Positions 59,101-64,000 of a DNA stretch of 64,000 nucleotides are shown in pieces. Origin of the DNA: Lophius americanus (lineage: Eukaryota; Chordata; Actinopteri; Lophiiformes; Lophiidae); NCBI GenBank assembly GCA_037951165.1, contig JBBDHG010000009.1, positions 15,922,001-15,986,000 on the forward strand, written 5' to 3'. Position 1 is the stretch's first letter; each line of letters begins with the position of its first letter. The notes beneath the pieces were generated by a model. That model searched no databases, was not told the origin of the DNA, and saw only the letters and a program-made list of their open reading frames with translations. The position numbers were made by a program, and so were the translations under genes.

Positions 59101-62100
59101 CATTCACAGCTACGGGCATTTTAGAGTCACCAATTCACCTAAACTACATGCTTTGAATGGTAAAAGGAAGCCGCAGTACCGGGTCCAGGCAATCACAGGG
59201 AGTACATGCAAACTCCACACAGAAAGACTCCTGGTCCCCAGGAGGATAACTGCTCTAGGACTACACCACCACGCTGCCCTCAACTGTGACATTAAATCCC
59301 AAAACTGAAGTCACTCTCTTCTTCTATTTTCTAAACATTTCAGCTCGTACACTCTCAGTGTTTCGTGGCTCTCACTCTCTCTCTATCACTGGCTATTGGT
59401 GTTACACTGGGTGTGTGTTTTCTGCGTGAACACCCACATGCTTAAGCTCTTTCTGCATGGCTGATTTCTGACAATCTGACTGAAATACTGAATGTTACAG
59501 TGAAAATGGTGAAGCGAGGCTAATTCACTCATGAACTCTCTTTCTCCACACTGAGGTGAGCTGATTGTAACAGGGATATAAACTGAATATTCCTTCAGGG
59601 TCTCTCAGCAACATTATTCAATTACAGGACAAAACTATATTTATGCTACATGCCCTTCATGCCTTTCCACAATGACGTGCACAATCTGTAGCTCTATAGC
59701 TGAAGTGGCCTTTTCATCTTAGCACATACCACGGGGAGTTCTCATGCACCTTAGGTTAGGTAAACTGTTAACATTAGTCTTTCGTTGTTATTTTATTCTC
59801 TTCTTTTCCTGGTCTTGTATATTGGGATCCCATGCCTGTATCTGCAGTAGTTGTACAGACCTGTATGACTGCACTGCTGCCGAAGGCAAATTTCCCTTCT
59901 CGGATAATAAAGTTCTTCTTGTCTTATCTTTACTTAACTGAGGCCATGATTAAAAAGCTCAAAATCTGGTCTGACTGGGTCAACAAGAACAACAGTGAGG
60001 TATTCAGATCATTGTGCAGTGCAGCTCCAATAGAGTCTAAGGCTACACAGGTGAACACCACTGTAAGCCAAACGCTTGAATTAGCCTCCAGAGAATATGA
60101 CATGCAGACAATGCCCCCACTCACCGTATAGCACTTATTTAATGGAATAACAATTTAATATTTGAATTATAACAATTTGAATTAATTAATGTTAAGTGCC
60201 ATAAGTTTTACCCCACAAAACAATGTTTTATAAAAAATGACAAACGCAACGTGCTGTATGCAAAGGTATTCAACCTTCTGATATTTGGCTAGGGGGTATT
60301 TAGGAGGGGTGTAGAGTGCCTCAGGGGTACATAGCTGTTAAAGCATGAAAAACAGCTTTTGGTATTGTAACAATATAAATAAGAAGTGTGTGTCCTTACT
60401 TGACAACACTTTCTGTTGAACTTCTCTGGTGACATCTTCTCCTTGTGGAGGTGTCCAGCTGCACAGATCCTTCAACTGAGACTCCAACCACAACCTGGCT
60501 CCTCCATCACTGAACAGACAGGGAAACAAGGGGGCAGAAGTGAGCAATCATAACCTATAGAAAGGTTTACATGTCAACTACAATTTTGACTCCCCTCAAA
60601 CTTGAATTAACACCGGTATCCAACTTGAATTTAGCTTTTATTTGAGTCCTTCAGTGAAAAGAAAATATTAATCTGAAGATGTCTCCAAATACACAGAGCA
60701 GCAATGCAACAACAAATCTCACAACATAGAGTTTGCATTTCTCTTGTGGGTCAACTTGTTTTAAGGACCCTGAATTTGGTTGTCATTCTGCAACACATTG
60801 TTGCACAATAAAATGCAAGTTGCCTTTATGTTACACACGACAGAATGTCTATGGTAGAATGTGTAGTGTTCCATAAGACGAAGGTCAACTATCTCAAACT
60901 GTCACTGACACTGCCTTTGAAAATTACATTTGTTTGCGATGTTACAATGCTAAACATTTATCAGGTAATGTTCGAACACTAAAACACTATAAATACATTT
61001 ATCTCAAAAATGAATATGATTTTGCAAGTTGGACTGTATACCTTCATCCCATCCCTAACCTCTGCACCTGGTTCATGAAATCTCTAGGGTCTCTCTGACC
61101 TTACTAGATGGTAATTTCAAATTTCCTGAAAATTTTGAAATTTCACATATTCAAATAAGAGACCCAAGTTTTCATTTTTGACTTTCTTTAATCAGAGGCT
61201 CTGATTGATTTATCTTAGTCTGTAAGTTTGTTTCTGCCTTATTTTTTAACTTTGCCAGATATTTCTTGTTGAATTTCAACCACATAATTATAGTGTTTTT
61301 ATATAAAGATGAAGTTAAATTCCATTTTTATCTTATTCAGTTTATTGTATCCAAATAAAACATTTCAACTGAATAAACATGCGTAATTTAGCAGTATTTA
61401 AATTTGAACTTCTAGTGGTAAAACGTGATTAAAATTCACACTTGTGTTCACCCCAATCTTTATGCTCAGAGAAGAAAAAAATAATGATTCTACGGTGATC
61501 TTTGTTCAAAGGTCACGTGTTCACACTTTGTTATGTCATAAAGTCAACCACTGCCTAATATTGAAACTTGCGTTCTGTCCAACCAGCTCCACAGCCACCT
61601 ACTAACCCTGACAACCTACAACATGTCACAAGCACATGTTGCCCTAACTGAGAGCTGTAAACAAAAACTCCAATATTTCCTTACCTCTCTAAAATGTGTC
61701 TCAGTGAGAGGATGCTGTAAAAATGAAGATGGTACACGATCTCCAGCTTTGGTATCCTCTGTAAAAACATCACACCCAAATCTTTCATTAACCACATCCA
61801 TTTCACAATGAGATAAAACCCCATTACAAAAAGTATGGAGAGAATCAATAAACCAGAATGTGATCATCCATTTTGACTTAAATTCAATTGAAAATAGTAA
61901 AAAGAGATTATATCTAAACTTGAAACTCATCCATTTCATTCATTGTTGTAAATATTTTTTCTCTGAATTTAATGACAGCAACATATTTCAAAGAAGTTAG
62001 GACACCCTAACATTTTTAAATGCTCAACAATGCCTGACTGGCATCCACATTCCACTTCCACAGGTAAAGAGGTTCGTTGGTAACAAATTATATAGCATGA

Positions 62101-62976
62101 CTGAGTATGAAAGGGGGGGTCCTCTAAAGACTCAGTCATTCTCCAGCAAAGATGGAGAGAGGTTTACCACTTTGTGAAAATCTGTGTGGGTTAACCGTCC
62201 AACTGCTTCAGAACCTTTTTCACGTGCTATTACAAGGTAATTTCATCATGCATTATAATCAGTAATATCTTCAAAAGATTATATTACATTAAGAAGATGA
62301 GGTGTGAAGTTGAAAACCCATCACAAATTTCCCACGACCTTTGATCCCTCACCTGGAAGCGCTTTAAAAAGTGAGTAGATTCTCTTAAGCATGAAACTAA
62401 ATTGGCTATGAATCACTTTGGAAAACCATTGTCTGTAAACGCACCTCAACGCTGCATCCACTAATGAAACATGTGACTCTAGCATACAAAGAGCAAGCTA
62501 TAACTAATAACTATATTCATGAAAGCCACCAAATTTTCTTGGCCCGAGTTCATCTCAAACAGGCTGACGCTAAATGGAAAAGTTTCCTTTTGTTTGATGA
62601 GTCCAAGTAACAAACAGTCTTTTGAAATCGTGAAATCGCTAATGCCCTACAGTGAACATGGCTCTGTTCCAAATTTTCTGAAACAATTGCAGGTATCAAA
62701 TTCCAATTTAATATGTTTTCATAAAAAAACAATAATGAAAAACTGAAAATCCTGTAACGGGTATTTTAAAGTTACTTACTGGAATCAAACAAGGTGCAAA
62801 ACCTTACAAAAAGCAAATACATTTGTTGGCCCCATGTAAGGTGAAGGGTATCAAATATGTACACATACACATATGCACACCTGATCTCTTCTGTACTCCT
62901 GCCAGAGAAGTTTAGGGCAGAAGGCTCCTTGTGACAACAGTTCTTTGCTGGACTCCAGCAGGACACACAGCTGTAC
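37658..62976 (-). CDS. FANCA: FANCA, Fanconi anemia core complex subunit A (38 exons, 5' end beyond window)
   Basis: Scaffold subunit of the Fanconi anemia core complex, which with FANCB, FANCL and others monoubiquitinates FANCD2-FANCI at DNA interstrand crosslinks; FANCA itself partners FANCG and FAAP20 in the nucleus. Thirty-eight exons were chained by reading frame: 3,927 nt, 1,308 codons plus stop, no internal stop and every junction GT-AG. The first exon here (VQLCVLLESSKELLSQGAFC) aligns with about residue 140 of human FANCA, so roughly the first four exons lie right of 64000. The C-terminus ends LSPEMDFL. Highly recognisable stretches include FTHSLTQTLTYKPRLT, LLFHLQQVLETHEVNWKN, MITAFLLARQGALEGPG and SIFRRPYFLTRFLPALLPPR. 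Exon coordinates are in the three following entries. Introns are small in the 3' half and carry Tc1-like and LINE debris in the 5' half. Confidence 0.96.
38388..38429. repeat. Perfect 20-bp inverted repeat with 2-nt loop
   Basis: CAACAATTTTACCTGTTGAA at 38388-38407 is followed, after TG, by its exact reverse complement at 38410-38429. Lies in the FANCA intron between 38727 and 38185. Confidence 0.95.
40519..40540. repeat. (AC)n microsatellite forming a FANCA splice acceptor
   Basis: Eleven AC units; on the FANCA sense strand this is (GT)11 joined directly to the AG that precedes the exon beginning at 40516. Confidence 0.9.
40600..40830 (+). repeat. Possible RTE-like fragment
   Basis: Weak resemblance to the fish RTE-type tail (GACTCAGCTGACTTTGGGTG near 40698). 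Intronic in FANCA, no open frame. Assignment is tentative. Confidence 0.3.
41080..41125. repeat. (GACA/GACG)n microsatellite
   Basis: Imperfect tetranucleotide array of GACA, GACG and GATG units in a FANCA intron. Seen directly. Confidence 0.85.
42299..42323. repeat. Imperfect (AC)n/(GC)n tract at a FANCA acceptor
   Basis: On the FANCA sense strand it is a GTGTGTGTGTGTGCGTGTGC run ending in GCGCAG, directly before the exon that starts at 42296. Confidence 0.85.
42545..42605 (+). repeat. L2/CR1-like LINE 3' tail, plus orientation
   Basis: Carries CACTTTGAGATTTGATCCAA, AAAGTGCATAGATAAAATG and a (TTA)n end. It is the reverse-oriented counterpart of the tails at 1885 and 6455. Intronic in FANCA. 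Confidence 0.75.
43618..43659. repeat. (AC)21 microsatellite forming a FANCA splice acceptor
   Basis: Twenty-one AC units. On the sense strand, (GT)21 runs directly into the AG before the exon starting at 43615, leaving no ordinary pyrimidine tract. Confidence 0.9.
45068..50261 (-). CDS. FANCA: FANCA exon block 2 (middle 10 exons)
   Basis: Exons: 50261-50179, 49973-49913, 49813-49764, 49457-49387, 47958-47860, 46531-46398, 46272-46202, 45648-45549, 45439-45252, 45164-45068. Key readings: DVEKAVSLFESTGKIPATVM, FLTRFLPALLPPRV, ADSRMSFIEALKK, ADKIPAAQYSSYVESCQ, LEVLNTHLQEFTELLVGEND, MSAKLSRISHTLSVIFPG, NVILRNFCQCVIDVSQ, LWASRFVTMLLGNTQLLSS and LSAAHIIGLGVFLVQLHSS. Two choices were forced by phase. 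The exon at 49457 uses donor GTGGGT after 49387, and the exon at 46531 uses the acceptor CATCCTCAG rather than the stronger-looking TTTTTGCAG upstream near 46607, which would put a stop in frame. These two boundaries are the least certain in the gene. Confidence 0.88.
46940..47640 (+). repeat. Dispersed repeat, family E, copy 1
   Basis: Shares an ordered set of blocks with 55600-55950: GATTGAACTCCTTAAATTA, TCTCCTTGAGTC, AAGCTCCCCCTAGTGTCAGA and AATAGTTTTTGAGTTATC. No protein recognised. The class is unknown; it lies in the FANCA intron between 47860 and 46531. Confidence 0.6.
48010..48565 (-). mobile_element. Tc1-like transposon, family A, internally deleted
   Basis: Bounded by inverted ends: CAATCAGCCACAACATTATA at the left (near 48030) and GTTATGACTGATCAGCGTAC at the right (48541-48560). 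The interior contains minus-strand transposase C-terminal traces (CAGATACCACAGCACATCTT on the minus strand) and a deleted middle. In a FANCA intron. Confidence 0.75.
51491..62976 (-). CDS. FANCA: FANCA exon block 1 (first 12 exons in window)
   Basis: Exons, high to low: 62976-62881, 61758-61685, 60509-60400, 57323-57213, 57010-56941, 54915-54803, 54596-54526, 53189-53048, 52674-52541, 52361-52251, 51801-51706, 51553-51491. They read, in order, the N-terminal helical repeat region: EIVYHLHFYSILSLRHILE, LWLESQLKDLCSWTPPQGED, VLVEAGFDLSSEAAAADKR, NEKNLP-type linker text (ILDNAEKNLPPQSGG), FFTHSLTQTLTYKP, AMQNEWTFAKASRLMTSLFR, QQVLETHEVNWKN, FTSYSEWFK, GTGYHAASKKSLVFLLKFLS, RSLLMEYISLAKTRLSDLK and VEDMGLYEDVS. 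Phases agree at all joins. The largest introns (60400 to 57323 and 57010 to 54915) hold most of the repeats. Confidence 0.93.
52020..52165. repeat. Dispersed fish repeat fragment
   Basis: Contains CATTTGCCCCATCCATGAGG and AGCAGTGGACAATCCC, a motif order common in teleost repeats. FANCA intron, no coding potential. Family not identified. Confidence 0.45.
53930..54090 (+). repeat. RTE-like LINE tail fragment
   Basis: Decayed copy with GCAGAGTACACCCTGGACAA, AATTCATCAGACAGC and ACTTTAGAGGAACCAATTCA, in the order of the family also seen at 59030-59285. FANCA intron. Confidence 0.5.
54150..54345 (+). repeat. LTR-like repeat, family D, copy 2
   Basis: Matches 10310-10500 over its whole length, with CTGAGTGGCAAGATTCCAGG, GCCAGGATCTTCTCTGTTAT, TCAGTAATAAACCC and CAACTGAG. 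Same orientation. In a FANCA intron, in antisense to the gene. Confidence 0.5.
55600..55950 (+). repeat. Dispersed repeat, family E, copy 2
   Basis: Counterpart of 46940-47640 (GATTGAACTCTTCCAATTA, ACTCCTTGAGTCGATTC, AAACCTCCCCCAGTGTCAGA), shortened internally. FANCA intron. Confidence 0.6.
57440..58015 (+). mobile_element. Tc1-like transposon, family A, internally deleted
   Basis: Begins with CATAACATTATAACCAC at 57450 and the leader GGCAGCAGGTGAACATTTC. It retains the transposase start region (AATGGGCAAGCCACAC near 57585) and jumps to mid-transposase (GAAAGTAGCCTGGTCAAATG) and C-terminus (GAGCATCTCTGGGATGATCA). It ends near GGTGGTTAAAATGTTGTG at 58000. Frames are broken. In a FANCA intron. 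Confidence 0.75.
58020..58265 (+). repeat. Possible LINE-derived fragment
   Basis: One broken frame reads KRATNIMEDPPKTLQSLLRK and TVLPRAVDKLLNC, faintly like the end of an L2/Rex-type LINE ORF2. Directly abuts the Tc1-like copy. Low confidence. Confidence 0.3.
59030..59285 (+). repeat. RTE-like LINE tail
   Basis: Best-preserved copy of the family: CGCCAGTTCATCACAGAACC, TTTTAGAGTCACCAATTCAC, ACATGCAAACTCCACACAGA and ACCACCACGCTGCCCT. FANCA intron. Confidence 0.65.
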
Positions 62977-64000
62977 CTGGAGAGGACGGGTATGGGATGT
63001 AGAGATTTCATATTTGACGTTGCTGTACTCAACAGGAATCCTACAGTATTGATAGACAGTGTGGTTACCACTGTAACCACAGAGCCAACTCAATGCCACC
63101 AGGTGTGATGGACAAACCACTTTCAAGACGCAGGACGCAGTTTGACAGAGATCAAGCACGAAACACGGAACTGCAGCACAAGTGACACAACCAAGAGAGC
63201 GCAATCAATTATATGAAAGACTTTCATAAACTATCTAAACCAAACAGTGGAAACTATACTTAAGATGTAGATGTGCATCTAAATAGATTTGGCTTTATTC
63301 TATCTAAGAGTGCAACCATCCAGTGCTTTGGATTGTTTTAGCAAAATTGCATGCCATAACAATTTGTGTAATTAGGTAATTAGCTTGAAGATCCCAATTT
63401 CTTTTTCTAAGTGAGATGTTTGTACAGCTGACATGAGAAAATAACATGTGGACATGGACAGATACTTTACAAAACCTTTAAATGGATCCAAATGTAAGAT
63501 CCCCCATTAGATTTTTAAGTTTAAAAACATAATAATTAAAAGCTGTATAGAGTCTTATAATGTCATAATACTCTCATATTAGAGTCACATAATGATTTGG
63601 GGTGGTATTTCTGTAATTTAAAATATAGACATGCGGTATCAGAAGTTATATATTTAACATGTTCCAAACTCAAAACGCACACTGATTATATATAAATGTC
63701 TACTACACACTGATATTATGCCGCACTGTTTTAGCAGCTGGTACCAAACAGACAACATGCAAAAATATTTTATATCAATCAAACTGTGACTATTTAAAAT
63801 CAAACATCTCAAATTGATAGCAAAATTCTCTCTCAATTTTTATTTTCACCGTTTTTGAACGGCCTCAGCATGACCTTTAATTTTCAATTTCCTTAAATTG
63901 CCTTAGATCTCATAGTTCCATTATTGGCTAAAAGGGTACTTTAAATTAAACACATTTCCTACAGTCAACAATTGGGATTTAATCTTGCAGGGCTTATTAC
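62977..64000. other. FANCA: FANCA intron at the right edge
   Basis: No exon or recognisable repeat found. The 117-residue minus-strand frame at 62851-63204 is only coding over its last 32 codons (the exon 62976-62881); the rest runs through the intron. Confidence 0.6.

Noticed and set aside
62851..63204. 117-codon minus-strand frame as a separate small gene
   Set aside because: Only 62976-62881 is coding, as a FANCA exon; the remainder is intron.

Overview
This is nuclear DNA from a teleost fish, probably a percomorph. The evidence is spliced vertebrate genes with GT-AG introns, three teleost Tc1-like transposon families, fish LINE tails, many microsatellites, a fish-type CC chemokine and fish-type C2H2 genes with a short coiled-coil first exon. 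The backbone is the vertebrate block VPS9D1 - ZNF276 - FANCA (16q24.3 in human), recognised exon by exon from the translation.

Layout, left to right. 556-4632 (- strand): first two coding exons of VPS9D1; the rest lies beyond the left edge. 6104-8748 (+): a three-exon five-finger C2H2 gene. 14535-19076 (-): a two-exon paralogue of it pointing back at it. 21312-21443 (+): an orphan exon I cannot name. 23338-23872 (-): a complete three-exon CC chemokine. 26911-36178 (+): ZNF276, with a non-coding first exon and 11 coding exons that splice in frame to 602 residues. 37658-62976 (-): 38 consecutive FANCA exons, all in frame (1,308 residues), from roughly residue 140 of the human protein to the stop; the 5' exons lie beyond the right edge.

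The genes do not form one pathway. ZNF276 and FANCA converge tail to tail, with candidate poly(A) signals about 95 bp apart. In human, VPS9D1 and ZNF276 sit close together head to head; here about 22 kb with the zinc-finger pair, the chemokine, the orphan exon and transposons separates them. I infer insertion or rearrangement in the fish lineage.

Most remaining DNA is repeat debris: Tc1-like copies in several introns, an L1-like and several L2/CR1-like LINE ends, RTE-like tails, two LTR-like families, a 215-bp tandem duplication upstream of ZNF276 coding DNA, and short near-perfect inverted repeats. I found no wholly unknown multi-gene system. The most notable signals are the orphan exon, the frame-breaking exon-like block in ZNF276 intron 4, FANCA acceptors made of GT repeats, the snap-back palindromes and the duplicated exon in the zinc-finger gene. 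All calls are from reading and recollection of protein families; no search was run.
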